From NCBI GenBank assembly GCA_964057225.1, contig OZ059895.1, positions 16,682,001-16,746,000 of the forward strand: a stretch of DNA of 64,000 nucleotides. Reading direction: 5' to 3'. Below are positions 13,396 through 27,000 of the stretch, in pieces (the first letter of the stretch is position 1; every line of letters begins with the position of its first letter). Below the pieces are notes generated by a model. That model saw only the letters and a program-made list of their open reading frames with translations. It was not told where the DNA came from and did not search any database. Position numbers and translations under genes: made by a program. Source of the stretch: Auanema rhodensis (taxonomy: Eukaryota; Nematoda; Chromadorea; Rhabditida; Rhabditidae).

Positions 13396-16300
13396 ATGAC
13401 ATCTTCGGAGGAAGATGTCCCTCTCCAGGAGCCGCACATCAAACTCAATGCGCCAAGTACGTTTCCATAAATTTTTGTCATTGAAAGAAAAATTTTTGCT
13501 TTTTATCTTTTTTTTTTTCTTCCTATCAATTGAATTTATTGAGCATTTTGATTAATAATAGCATAGTTAACGATTAAAAATGTGATAATGTATTTAAATG
13601 AAATAGTGATAGCTTTATACAAATTAAAGTTCCTTTTTTTCTTTCAGAATCTAAGTTATCGAAGGCCATTTCCTGGATAAAATCGGCCACATTGGAGGAA
13701 TATTTTCGATTATTAGGTGGAATTATTGGTTCAAATCCTCTATCATTCATTATAGCTGGGGCTATTTTATGTGGTCTTTCCGGTATGTAAGCTTATTTTC
13801 TGTTTTATTTCATAAAAAAACACTCCTTATGAAGATTTATGACAAAACATTTGACATAAATAATACAACCGCTCTGAACATGCATCACATTTAAAATGAT
13901 TGGCTTTTCTCATTCTCTCTCTCACTCTCTCTCTCTCTCTCTCACTTCACATAGTGCCTACTCACACTCTTTTCTCTTCATATTCTCATGTCTCTTTCTC
14001 TTTTTCTCTTCAATTTTTTTTGATAGCCAGAAATCACGTGAAACTTTGGCGATTTCGCTTATATGGAAGCGTCATGAAAATTTTTGTGTCATCGTTCAAT
14101 ACAAATCAACAGTCAAAATGTGGTGTGTATATGTATGTATTATGAACTAGTTAGATATCTAATAGTTGCACGATAGTTACATTGTACTTTAACATCAACA
14201 CAACACGAATAAGGAATGAATATACATGTTTATATAAGAAATTTCGTATGAGGAACTACTGATTGTCATAAAGCTTAAGCTAACGAAGAAATCATATAAT
14301 TACGTTTAAAGGTCTTTTTCCTTTTCAGTATGTATGGTCAATCTTCATTTAAAAGATAATGTTCGTGATGGATATACTCCAAGTACTTCACGTTCACGTC
14401 AAGAAACCAATTTATATAGGGAATTTTTAAATTCCAATGGTTAGTTCTCAAAGAAAATTTTAATTTTTCACTCAATAACTCGTATTTAGGTGATCCAACT
14501 ATGACTACAATACTGATGCGAGCAAGAGATAATGGCTCTATGCATCGGCTAGACTACTTAGCGGAAGCTGTTCAGCAGATGGTTAGCTTTGCTATTTCCT
14601 AATATTTTTAAACTGTTTTCCAATTTTGCAGGTATACATCTCGAAAAATTTATCAGTTGAGATGGATAATCAGAAAATTACGTATGACCAATTCTGTGGA
14701 CATTATTGCAAAGCAAATTCTGTAGTTTCATATTTCTATGTAAGCTTTATCATAAAACAGAACAATTCATGATTTTTTCTTGTCTATTTCAGCTTGCTTT
14801 GGTAGACAAAATGAAATCAGAAGCTCCTAACCTCATACTCACTTATCCTATAGCTCGCATGAACGAGGTAAAGATGCATCTGGAGCGTAATTTCTATGGT
14901 GTGCGCACTGTTCAAGATTTCAACGTCACTAACATAGAATATATTGAGGTACATTTGAATTATTCTCATTCGTATCTTATCTTTTCTGTTATTTCCAGCT
15001 TATTTCCATGTCTTTCCTTGCTGAAGTGAAAAGTGAAGCTGATATGGACCGCCTCAATGCTTGGGAATTGGCTGTCTATGATTACTGTACCAAATATTCC
15101 GCTTCAAATGACAATTTTATTGAAATGCTGGTAAGTAGTCAGACAGATGAATCTAAACTGCATAGTGTTAAGATGATATGACTATAGCTTTCTCAAGCGT
15201 TTTTTCAAACAAAACTGAAATCGGTTTCTTGCGAGCAACTGATGAGCTCGTGTTTACCTAATGCATATAGATCATTTCACGTAAATAGAGAAAAGACTTT
15301 CTCATACACACTACAACTACTTCGAGCTCAAACAAATTTTGAAGTACCACTTAGAACCAAAAATGTTCTGTCACCAACTTAAAACTTTTTTTGAACTCTA
15401 TGACTGTGAATAATATTGTTTCAAAGTACATGAGACCGAGAAAAAACATCAACAATATTATCATATATAATACATAAACATATACACATACATACAATAG
15501 AAATGTACAATGTTGTCTTCATTCTAGGTTATTGGAGCTGAAATTGTGGATACGGAAATGAACAAAGATGGACAACGCATGACTCCTTATTTTGCTACTG
15601 GTACACTACTCAAACATATAATCAAGTGCATTTCCATGAACTTTCTTTTCAGGTTTTATAGTTATGTTTGGCTTCGTTTTCTTAACTGTAACGATATCTT
15701 CTATGTATTTTGATAGATTAACTTATAAGGTAATTTGAAAAGAGCATAGTAAGTATAGCAACTAACTGATGATTGTTTGTTTTCAGATTCCTATTGTTGC
15801 CATTGCTTGTGCTGTAGTTCCTATTCTTGCCATAACAACTACTCTTGGATTATCAACATTAATTGGAAATCGCACTAATTCTTTAATGCTAATCATGCCA
15901 TTCCTGATTATGGGCATAGGTAAATTTTACTATTTTCAAAGAATTAACTTGTCTCAAAAGCTGAGAAGCTGACACATTGTTGTTGATAATTATTTCATCT
16001 TGATTGTTTACTTGAGTTGTTGTGTGCAGAAAACAGTACAAACAACTTCAAAAAACATTCTTAAAAGCTACAACTTCAGGTGTCAACGACTCGTTCCTCA
16101 CGTTACATTCTTGGCTCCGACAGCCATTAGTCTTCTCAGCCAAAGATAGAATAGCTAGGGTTTTGCAAGAGGTTTTTGCTCTTTGAACAGTTATTAATTG
16201 AGCTTTCTTGTTTAAGGTGGGACCGTCAATAACTACAACAACGTTAACCAACGTAATTACTTTCATGATCGGTTGGTTCACTCCCACAGAAGGTACATTC

Positions 16301-18748
16301 TCGGTGTTTCTGTTTGAATCTCTAACAATAGTAATTTAGAAATTTCCATTTTTTGTCTGGGCAGTGCATTGGCTTTAGGCTTTGCCTATATTTATACATT
16401 AATCATATATTGTCCGATTCTCTACTATTGTTCTCAGCCACGAATGGAAAGTTCAGAAACGAAACAAAAAAATTCTTGTCGCTTAAGNNNNNNNNNNNNN
16501 NNNNNNNNNNNNNNNNNNNNNNNNNNNNNNNNNNNNNNNNNNNNNNNNNNNNNNNNNNNNNNNNNNNNNNNNNNNNNNNNNNNNNNNNNNNNNNNNNNNN
16601 NNNNNNNNNNNNNNNNNNNNNNNNNNNNNNNNNNNNNNNNNNNNNNNNNNNNNNNNNNNNNNNNNNNNNNNNNNNNNNNNNNNNNNNAGTATGTTCGAGA
16701 ACAATGGCATCATCAGTTCAACTGATTCAAATATTGTTTCAGGTTAAACGGTTTCTCAAATCTTTTGTGCATTACTATTGTCGTCTATTGGAATATAAAG
16801 GCTTTGTGGCTATTCTCGTCATTGGATCTCTCTTCTATTGGTATATTCATCATCTTTTACTGCGTTTACAAGTTATCTTTGTAGGTATTTCGGAATATTA
16901 GGAAGTATTTCGATGAGTGCCAAGCTGGACACAGGGAAAATTTTGCCAATGGAATCACCGGTTCGTCGGCCGAATCGCTTCATTGAAGGAGTAGTTTGGA
17001 AAGAATACTATCCGGTCACTGTCATTGTTAATAATCCTGTTCAAATTGGGGATGAAAAGCAATTAGATCGAGTTTTGAGCATGGTTAATGATTTCGAGAC
17101 TTTACCTACATGTAGAGGTTCATAACACGGCTTATATTTCAATATTCATGGATATCTTTTGAAGGTCGAAATTTCACTATGCTCTGGCTCCGTGATTATC
17201 AGGAATATTTCCTCCAAACATCCGGAAGCACCTTCGATTATTATGACGATGATGCTGAGATTAAAGTGGATAGCCGTCCATTTGGTTACAGCAAGGTTTG
17301 AATTCAAGTTTCTAAACGTCCTCGTAATTGTTTTCTCTTCAGCTGGACGCCTTTATGAAACATATTCTTTACAAGCATAATCAAGCTTTTGTTAAGCTTG
17401 ACCCTGAAGCAGAGTGAGTGGACTTGTTTTCTTTCCTCATTGTAAACGTTTCATTGAACCTATTTAGAATTCCTGTTCGCCAATTTTCATTCCTTGTTGT
17501 TTATGAAAATAATACCTCATGGGAAAATAGAATTGAACTTATGCAAGAATGGAGAAAAATTGCTGATAAGTAAGCTTATTGTTCATTTACTTCTGTTTTT
17601 ATTTTAAATTATCTTTTCAGCTATAAAGATTTGAATGTTTCTGTCTGGAATGTTAATGCTATGTTTGTTGATCAGATGCTCAGTTTGAAGTCTCTAACCT
17701 TCCAGGTATGTTACGAATTTTTGAATTAAAGTAGTAATGCCCGAATATTGCAGACATGTTTCCTTACATTAGGATGTATGGTTGTTGTGTGTGCCATTTT
17801 CATCCAAAATCCAGTTAGTGTGATAATGGCAACGCTCTCAATAGCCTCTATCAGTCTGGGAGTCATGGGGTAATTCATTTTATAGACTTTAATCTTCTAT
17901 TATGTTTCTGAAAAAAATCGTTTTAACTCTAATTAAATGCTGAATGCAACCGGTTTACATCGTTTATCCAGACGAAGTGAAAATTCTCTCTGCGTAATAT
18001 TCTAATGACATCATTTTATGATTGGATATAATCGACCTTTCGAAATTTTTGACGACAATCTCTATCTTTCTAAATAAATTACATGATAAATGGACTTTTC
18101 TACGTTAATTAAATTAAAGTTATCGAATTACATTCAGATATCTCTCATTCTGGCATTTGGATCTTGATCCCGTTTCTCTTTGTGCCGTTCTGATCAGCAT
18201 TGGTATGGCCGTTGATTTCGTAGCTCATACTGCTTATCACTATCAGGTTTCACAATTGGGGATAGAATATGTTGATACAAATTTTTTATCGTTTCAGCTG
18301 AGCTGTCGGCACACGTACAGAAATGGAGTAGACGTTTTAGTAGAAATAGATAGTCCATATGAACGTCTGCAAAATACGATTACCAATATTGCTTGGCCAA
18401 TGTCACAAGCTGGTATCTCAACCGTTATTTGTATATTGCCATTAACACTATTAAGGGTAAATATTGATAATTATAAGAATACTTTGAAATTCATTATTTT
18501 TACAGAATTATATTCCGCTTGTATTCGTGAAAACGATAACCTTAGTAGTTATATGGGGCCTTTTTCATGGGCTTGTACTATTGCCTTCACTTCTCTCGCA
18601 GGTATAGTTCGTCACATTATAATGTTGTAAACGTTCAGTTTTTCAGATTCCTGCTCACTATCTCACTTACAATTGCTATAGAAGCATGTTCAAATCTCCT
18701 AAAGATGCTAAAAACGCTCAAGAACTGTCGCCACTAAGCAAAATCTGA
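13396..18748 (+). CDS. Patched-related (PTR) sterol-sensing-domain membrane protein
   Basis: Some twenty exons join in frame from ATG 13396 ([13 protein letters not shown]) to TGA 18746-18748. The order is: cytosolic N-terminus; first membrane helix (about residues 45-65); an ectodomain with the PTR-type segment [13 protein letters not shown]; then a sterol-sensing-domain block (exons about 15.65-16.45 kb) including [19 protein letters not shown] and [15 protein letters not shown]. The second half has another ectodomain ([15 protein letters not shown]) and a matching helix bundle with [19 protein letters not shown]. The Asp in GVND and in GMAVD are the positions of the conserved acidic residues in RND-type transporters such as Patched, and both are kept. 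The family is expanded in nematodes and is linked to cuticle, moulting and lipid or sterol handling. About 850 residues are visible. A 200-N gap in the middle (16488-16687) hides the junction of the two halves. I cannot say which ptr paralogue this is. Confidence 0.92.
13906..13942. repeat. (CT)n microsatellite in a PTR intron
   Basis: CT repeat within the long intron between the second and third PTR exons (about 13790-14330). Confidence 0.85.
16488..16687. other. Assembly gap (200 N)
   Basis: Exactly 200 unknown bases inside the PTR gene. The exon to its left is open up to the gap (…KQKNSCRL), so part of that exon and possibly others are missing. The round length suggests a placeholder, not a measured distance. 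Confidence 0.98.
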
Positions 18749-19880
18749 GATCAGATGACTTTGTGAAATGAAGCTCGAGCGTTTGAAAATCGCTAAAAAC
18801 GCGCTTTCTTGTTAAATAGTGCTGGTAGAAGTCACGAACCATCCTCAGGGTTTTTTTTTTGAGTTTTTTGTTCATACCTTATTGTCTTCTTTTGATTCAA
18901 GATGACTACATTATTGCTTGTCAAACGGGATTTTAATGTATTTCCCTCGCATTACGTGCCTCCCACATTATGTTCCAATTATTTTTCGAAAGACACTGGG
19001 TTTTGAGTTTTTTTTCGAAAAAATTTTTAATATCTAGTTACTCTTGCCTTTTCTCTTCTTGTACTTACCAAGCTGAGTTTTCTTCTGGTGCCATCATTTG
19101 TTTTGTTTTCCCTATTCAACTCGAACCAATCATTGTAATAAGGATTCGTTATCTAAATTTCGTAATTTAGTTCCTTCTTGATAACTCTATAGCTTAAAGA
19201 CCTTCAGCTCACAGAGTTGAATTACTTAGGTTCCTATCTTTTGACTAAGATAAGTATTGTTTCCACTCTCCCTGTAATATATTTGTTGGTTCTATCTTTT
19301 TTTTCAAAATTTCTTCATTGAAATTTGCATGACTACGGATTCAAAATGCCTTCCTAGTTAATCTAGTGAAATTTGTGTCAATTTTAGCTTTAGGCTAACA
19401 GTGCCATTTACTCAATGTATACATACAATTTGTTTTCAATCTGAATTCTCTGATATACATATATATATATATATATAAATAATAAAGAATTTTTATAATA
19501 TTCTGAGTGCTTTATCAGTTTCACCTACATGAAAATATTACTTAATTGGTGATAAAAAGTACTACACACGTGAATAAGAGTATTTTCTCATGAATACATT
19601 TTTCAATAGTTTTCTGGTGATATACCTGACAATAAAAAAAATTTGAAAAAAAAACATGAAAATCGATTTCTTACTTTCGATTGCACAACTTGGTCTGGTC
19701 TTATGCAAGTGTTTGCACAAGCCATCATGAAATGGCGTCACTTCCCATTTCAATATCACTTTATAACGAACATTTCTCAGTCTTCTCCTTCGTGGCTATT
19801 CCTTAAATTATTATAATTATTTTACGAACTTCTATATAAAAATAAAATCTGTATTTATATAAAAAAAATTATTATTTTAA
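18749..19880. other. Intergenic: PTR 3' region and upstream of first ABC gene
   Basis: AT-rich with no credible exon. It includes an (AT)n tract near 19455-19480. Open frames here are short and compositionally random. Confidence 0.6.
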
Positions 19881-19895
19881 GGTTGTGGCCTCAAA

Positions 19896-22800
19896 ATGTC
19901 ATCCATGTCCTCACGGTTAGCCTGGGGATTATGCCTGACAACTATTGATATATCTATATGTGTTATTTGTGCATTTTTACATGGAACTAACTTTTCCGTT
20001 GCTAATTTTACGGAACAATTAACTAACTTTTCATTCCTAACAAGGTAAATGCAATTCTGAAACAAAGTTTCATTATTATCACTTCAGTACATTAGATTTA
20101 CTGGTTTTGGCTGTCATAAGATGCATCTTATGGATTTTGCCTGCTATACTTCATTACTCAGGTGCTAGCCCTAAAAAGTTTAAATTCTATCAACAAGTAT
20201 ATCCTTCATATCTAACAAACAAATGTATTCAAACTTTAGGTAATCTCGTGTGTTGCATTAGTCATGTTTCTAAGCAGTCCAACAAAAATTTTATTGTTGA
20301 CTGAGCCAAAAGCTCCTGGTAAGTACGATCAGTCCTCGCCCCGATATTAACAAAGATTTGCTATACAGGAGAGCTGTTATTCTTTGGTGACTACTTGTTT
20401 CTTATTTGGAACATCATCGCAGCTATATTGCTGGATTACTCCTGGAAATTATACTTTTCCAAAGCTCCATCCTCCTACGTTGTATTGGACGAAGAAGATG
20501 AGGTAGGTAAAACAATAAGAAAAAATAACAAACTCATTATTGAGCTTTTCCTGATATTTGAAAAAAAACGTTAACTAATAATTAAAGGATGAAGAACAAA
20601 CCACTCCAAAAGAAACTTTACAAATGTTGTATCGTCTTATGCAATATTGCAAGAAAGAGTGGATTTGGCAAATTTCCGGATTTACCTGGATGTTTCTCCT
20701 TTCAATCAGTACGTAACAAAAAACTATTAATCCTAATTCATAACGAAAATTTAAAATAAAATAGAATCCTTTAGCCAGAATCTTTGTTCCATATTATACT
20801 GGACAAGTTATTGCTTCACTTGTTGCAACAAAGTCTTATTCATCTCTAGTCAGTTCTGTTTCTTTAATGGCCGGAATCTCTCTTGTCAGGTGCTAATGAA
20901 TTAACATCTTAAAAATACTAATCCGAAAATTATACATTTTCTTTAAATTTCTGCATTAAGAAATAAGTTTTTAATATTTTTTTGTACTTTAGTGCCTTGT
21001 CCGCAGGTCTATGTCGAGGATCATTCGATTATGCCTACAGTAAAGTTAATAAGGCGATTCGGTACGATCTCTTTTCTGCTATTGTTCAACAAGATGTAGC
21101 TTTCTTTGATGCTCATAAGACTGGTATAAATGAAGTGTGAACTGAAAATAATGCTATTATTATACTTATAGGAGAGATCGCATCGCGCTTGGCATCAGAC
21201 TGTCAGACAGTATCTGATACAATATCGACTAGTATACTCATATTTTTGAGGTAATATAGCAAAATAATAAAATATAAAATGGTTTAAAAGATTTTTACGA
21301 AATTTAATCTCTAAAGTTATAGTAATCAAATTAAAAACAAAAATGTTTTGTAAATTATAAATAAATTTAAAAAATAAAAAAACAACCGCTTACTGCCCTG
21401 AAAAATGAAAAAATAACCAAACGCGACAATACGTCAAAAATTAGAATATTTAGCTTCCTGAGGAATATGCTAATTTCAGAAACTTTTCGGTATTGTCTGG
21501 TTCTGTTATCTTCATGATGACACTTTCATGGAGGCTTTCCCTTATCACCTTCATTGTAGTTCCAGTCATTTTCGTTTTGTCACAAATATTTGGAGAATAT
21601 TATGATGTAACTTGTACTTTTTCATCATATAATCTTGTAGCAAATTTCAGATTATTGCGGAGAAAACACAAGATACCATTGCTCATTCTAATGATGTAGC
21701 TGAAGAAGTGTTATCAACCATGCGTACTGTTCGTTCATTTGCTTGTGAGCATGTTGAGGAGGACCGTTATTATGGAAAGCTCACTGACACATTAAAGATG
21801 GCCACTAAAGAATCATATATATATATTGCGTTTTACTGGGCCTCCGAAGTACTTAGTTAAAAATACTATTCAACTTATGAAATATTTTCAGTTTTTTCAA
21901 TCTGTGATTGCAATTGCTGTTCTCTGGTATGGTGGTCATTTAGTCCTTCAGAAGAAAATGCAGGTATTCATATACTGCATACTACTCAATCAGATTCAAA
22001 ACATTTAGGGTGATCTGTTAGTATCTTTCTTGCTCTATCAAATGCAACTCGGAGAAAATGTGAGAGAAATGGAAGAAGTTTGGTCGTGCTTGATGCATTC
22101 CATTGGTGGAAGTAGAAAAGTATGTTATTGAAGAGATTTTGCTTGAAAATGAAATATCTGTTTTAGGTCTTTGAGTATATTGACCGCAAGCCTACTATCC
22201 AGCATAATGGTACTTCTCAACCGTCTCAGTTGAAAGGACGTATTGAATTCCGCAACGTTCATTTCAGCTACCCTACTCGTAGTAATAATCCAATCCTCAA
22301 GGTTTATTGGTTTAAAATTAATATTGGAATTACTTTCATCTATTAAAGGATCTTTCTTTCACTGTTGAACCTGGAGAGACTGTTGCTTTAGTTGGTCCTT
22401 CTGGTTCTGGAAAGTCATCCTGCATTGCTTTGTTAGAAAACTTCTATCAACCAGTGGCTGGACAAATTCTGATCGATGGAATTCCATTAGATGAATATGA
22501 GCATCATTATATTCACAGAAAGGTAATTCATTAATGCTGTCTGGTCTGATATCATGGTTAATTCGGCAGATTGCTTTGGTTGGGCAAGAACCTGTACTGT
22601 TTGCTCGTTCCGTTATGGAAAATATTAGATATGGATGTGATGACAAGACGGAAACGGTAAATTTGAAAATGTCCACGAGGCAATGAAGCAACTATTTTCA
22701 TAGGATTGCATAAATGCTGCTGTGATGGCAAATGCTCATGACTTCGTTATGGATACAACTGATAAATATGAAACCAATGTCGGGGAAAAGGGAAGTCAGA

Positions 22801-23439
22801 TGTCTGGAGGACAGAAGCAACGTATTGCGATTGCTCGCGCACTTGTTCGTCAGCCCGTTGTTCTTCTTCTTGATGAAGCTACTTCTGCTCTTGATACTGA
22901 ATCAGAAGCTGTTGTTCAGGTAAGCCCCTACAGCTGTTAATGCATGAAATCACAGATAAAGTAGAAATCGACAGTTGAAAATATTAATTTTTCTGGAAAT
23001 AAAACTAACTTTAGGAAGCCATCTATAAGAATCTCGAGGGTAAAAGTGTTATCTTGATTGCTCACCGATTGTCAACGGTAGAAAAAGCCGATAAGATCAT
23101 AGTAATCAATGAGGTTTGTATATATTAACTTTTGTGAAAATAAACTAATATTTTGAAGGGAAGAGTTGAGGAAATGGGAACTCACAAAGAACTGTTAAAT
23201 CAATCTGGAATGTATGCAACTTTAGTTAAAAGACAAATGTTAGGTGGCAGAAAGAAGAAAAGAAAAGTAACTCCACCCTTATTCTACAGGTATAATAGTA
23301 TTCATTTGCAATATTTTTGGAAATATCAGTCCGAAAACATAGAATTATGTAAATGAATGTATTTAGATCTATAAGTGAAGGAGCGGGATGCCATGGAGGA
23401 GCCTTGTCATTACTATCCGCTAGGTTTAGTCTTAATTAA
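19896..23439 (+). CDS. HAF-type half ABC transporter, copy A (TAP-like/ABCB9 class)
   Basis: Nineteen exons from ATG 19896 to TAA 23437-23439 give about 779 residues. Residues 1-150 hold an extra N-terminal hydrophobic domain, as in TAP-like proteins. The core six-helix domain starts near 185 ([14 protein letters not shown]) and includes the conserved segment [19 protein letters not shown]. The nucleotide-binding domain has Walker [10 protein letters not shown] (about 535-545), Q-loop [11 protein letters not shown], signature SGGQKQR, Walker [14 protein letters not shown] with its catalytic Glu, and H-loop [12 protein letters not shown], so the ATPase looks active. The tail is basic, then Gly/Ser-rich. 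C. elegans HAF-4 and HAF-9 of this class sit in gut-granule lysosomal membranes; a similar role here is inferred. The start codon follows an AG acceptor at 19881 with a 14-nt leader. It forms a tandem pair with the next gene. Exon 2 has to end at 'QQ' with a short intron to keep frame; a stop follows if splicing is done at the earlier GT. Confidence 0.93.
21251..21479 (+). repeat. 229-bp intron nearly identical to 25391-25619
   Basis: This intron of copy A and its counterpart in copy B have the same length and, by eye, differ at only two positions, while the exons on either side carry many differences. Confidence 0.9.
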
Positions 23440-24053
23440 TTCTATTTTCTCTAGCTAAAACTTATTTCACTGTGATATAAATTTGAGAATTTATTAAATT
23501 AACAATTTGTATATTGATATATTGTTATTTTGGTTGTTGCTCTGTGATTTTAACGTTGAATTTTCAAACTTATTAAATCTTATCAACTTGATACTTATAA
23601 TTATTATTGTTAGGACTATTATGACTATGTTACTATTACATAAGTGTTGCAAAAGGAAAAAGAATACTTATTAGGAAAATTGATCAGTTTAACTTATCAG
23701 CAGTCTCGTATGGTTCCCCCGTTGATAAGACTTATCTATATCTTCTAATGGCAACCAATTTTTCAAAGCATTCTACTAAAAGCTTCTTGTGTTTTATACA
23801 TTTTTTTGCTTCCTCACACTCAAACAATCATTCAAAAAAACCGATTTATACGATAAAAAATCCTTATCTCTTCCTTTTTTTCAATCTGAAAAAAAAGAAC
23901 AAGAATCATATAAAAAACATGTGGAAGTTTTTCTAATTTTTCGCATACCCTTCTATTTATGTATTTAACGATGTTAATTGCTGGAAATTATGTTTTCACA
24001 TAAATTTTTCGTTGAAACTGTTCTTATTAAGCTACAAATTGCAATATTCTTAG
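23440..24053. other. Spacer between the two ABC genes
   Basis: About 610 bp of AT-rich sequence without exons, ending in a TTCTTAG acceptor at 24053. The spacer does not resemble the sequence upstream of copy A. It is short enough for an operon but longer than the typical ~100-bp spacer. Confidence 0.6.
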
Positions 24054-24067
24054 GTTGTGGCCTCAAA

Positions 24068-27000
24068 ATGTCATCCATGGCCTCACGGTTAGCCTGGGGA
24101 TTATGCCTGACAACTATTGATATATCTATATGTGTTATTTGTGCATTTTTACATGGAACTAACTTTTCCGTTGCTAATTTTACGGAACAATTAACTAACT
24201 TTTCATTCCTAACAAGGTAAATGCAATTCTGAAACAAAGTTTCATTATTATCACTTCAGTACATTAGATTTACTGGTTTTGGCTATCATAAGATGCATCT
24301 TATGGATTTTGCCTGCTATACTTCATTACTCAGGTGCTCAGGCTGACAAACTCAATTCCTACCAACAAGTATATCCTTCATATCTAACAAACGAATGTAT
24401 TCAAACTTTAGGTAATCTCGTGTGTTGCATTGATAATGTATGCTTGCAGTCCAACAAAAATTTTATTGTTGACTGAGCCAAAAGCTCCCGGTAAGTACGA
24501 TCAGTCCTCGCCCCGATATTAACAAAGATTTCTTATACAGGAGAGCTGTTATTCTTTGGTGACTACTTGTTTCTTATTTGGAACTTTTTCGCAGCTGCAT
24601 TGCTAGATTTCTCCTGGAAATTATACTTTTCCAAAGCTCCATCTTCCTATGTTGTACTGGATGAAGATTACGAGGTATAAAATCGTAAACATATAATTCA
24701 TGAGTTTAACACCAAATTATAATTAAAGGATGAAGAAGAATTGGCTCCTAAGCAAACTTTTGAGCTGTTGTTCCGTCTGATGCAATATTGTAAGAAAGAA
24801 TGGCTTTGGCATCTATCCGGATTTTCGTGGTTGTTCATCTACTCAGTCAGTAAGTCATCAAATTCTTTTATACCAGATTAATAATAAAAACAATTAAATA
24901 CTTAAACCTTTAGCCAGAATCTTCGTTCCATATTATACTGGACAAGTTATTGCCACAGTTGTTGCTACAAAGTCCTATCCATCATTAATAAGTGCCGTTT
25001 ATCTCATGACCGTTATCTCTGTTGTCAGGTTCATATGAATTAATTTATCAAAAACAACCTATCCTTCTCGATAATAGCTTATTTTCTATGAATATCCGAA
25101 ATAGAAAAAAATTAAATACCTTATCCATATTCTAGTGCTCTGGCAGCTGGTCTTCGTGGAGGTTCATTTGACTATGCCTACAGCAGAATTAACAGAGCAA
25201 TCCGTTATGATCTGTTTTCGGCCCTTGTCCAGCAAGATGTAGCTTTCTTTGATGCCCACAAGACAGGTATTGAAGATATTTTTACTAAATAAAAGTTCAA
25301 TATATTTATAGGAGAAATTGGATCACGTTTGGCCGCTGATTGCCAGACAATGTCAGACACAGTAGCCATGAATGTTAATGTTTTTTTGAGGTAATATAGC
25401 AAAATAATAAAATATAAAATGGTTTAAAAGATTTTTACGAAATTTAATCTCTAAAGTTATAGTAATCAAATTAAAAACAAAAATGTTTTGTAAATTATAA
25501 ATAAATTTAAAAAATAAAAAAACAACCGCTTACTGCCCTGAAAAATGGAAAAATAACCAAACGCGACAATACGTCAAAAATTAGAATATTCAGCTTCCTG
25601 AGGAATATGCTAATTTCAGAAATACGGTTATGTTATTGGGCTCAATGATGTTCATGATGACACTTTCATGGAGGCTATCACTTATTACTTTTATTTTGGT
25701 TCCTGTGATTTTTGTCGCTTCCAAGATTTTTGGTACATACTACGATGTAAGTAAAAACTACTTTTCATAAATACTATTGGTTAAAATGATAAAAAGCTTA
25801 ATATTTCAGCATATTGCGGAGAAAACACAAGATACCATTGCTCATTCTAATGATGTAGCTGAAGAAGTGTTATCAACCATGCGTACTGTTCGTTCATTTG
25901 CTTGTGAGCATGTTGAAGGGGATCGATTCTATGACAAATTAACTGATACCTTGAGGATTACAACCACGAAAGCATATGCATACATTGCTTTCTTATGGAT
26001 ATCTGAAGTATGAATATTGATTTACTCTATTGAAATTGAAAATTATAAATGGTTTCAGCTTTTCCAAGCTCTTATTGTTGTCGCTGTTCTCTGGTATGGT
26101 GGTCATTTAGTCCTTCAGAAGAAAATGCAGGTATTCATATACTGCATACTACTCAATCAGATTCAAAACATTTAGGGTGATCTGTTAGTATCTTTCTTGC
26201 TCTATCAAATGCAACTCGGAGAAAATTTAAGACAAATGGGAGAAGTTTGGACAGGTTTGATGCAATCTGTTGGAGCAAGTAGAAAAGTATGTTATTGAAG
26301 AGATTTTGCTTGAAAATGAAATATCTGTTTTAGGTCTTTGAGTATATTGACCGTCCGCCAACTATTCAACACTACGGTACTTCTCAGCCGCCTCAGTTGA
26401 AAGGACGTATTGAATTCCGCAACGTTCATTTCAGCTACCCTACTCGTAGTAATAATCCAATCCTCAAGGTTTATTGGTTTAAAATTAATATTGGAATTAC
26501 TTTCATCTATTAAAGGATCTTTCTTTCACTGTTGAACCTGGAGAGACTGTTGCTTTAGTTGGTCCTTCTGGTTCTGGAAAGTCATCCTGCATTGCTTTGT
26601 TAGAAAACTTCTATCAACCAGTGGCTGGACAAATTCTGATCGATGGAATTCCATTAGATGAATATGAGCATCATTATATTCACAGAAAGGTAATTCATTA
26701 ATGCTGTCTGGTCTGATATCATGATTAATTCGGCAGATTGCTTTGGTTGGGCAAGAACCTGTACTGTTTGCTCGTTCCGTTATGGAAAATATTAGATATG
26801 GATGTGATGACAAGACGGAAACGGTAAATTTGAAAATGTCCACGAGGCAATGAAGCAACTATTTTCATAGGATTGCATAAATGCTGCTGTGATGGCAAAT
26901 GCTCATAGTTTTATCATGGAGAGTACAGGCAAATATGAAACCAATGTCGGAGAAAAGGGAAGTCAGATGTCTGGAGGACAGAAGCAACGTATTGCGATTG

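Noticed and set aside
16353-16901. Open frames spanning the N gap
   Set aside because: Their length is created by unknown bases; the real exons on either side are covered in the PTR entry.
22359-22691. 110-codon minus-strand frame, repeated identically at 26526-26858
   Set aside because: It is the antisense shadow of the ATP-binding exons of the two ABC genes; its repetition reflects the tandem duplication, not a gene.
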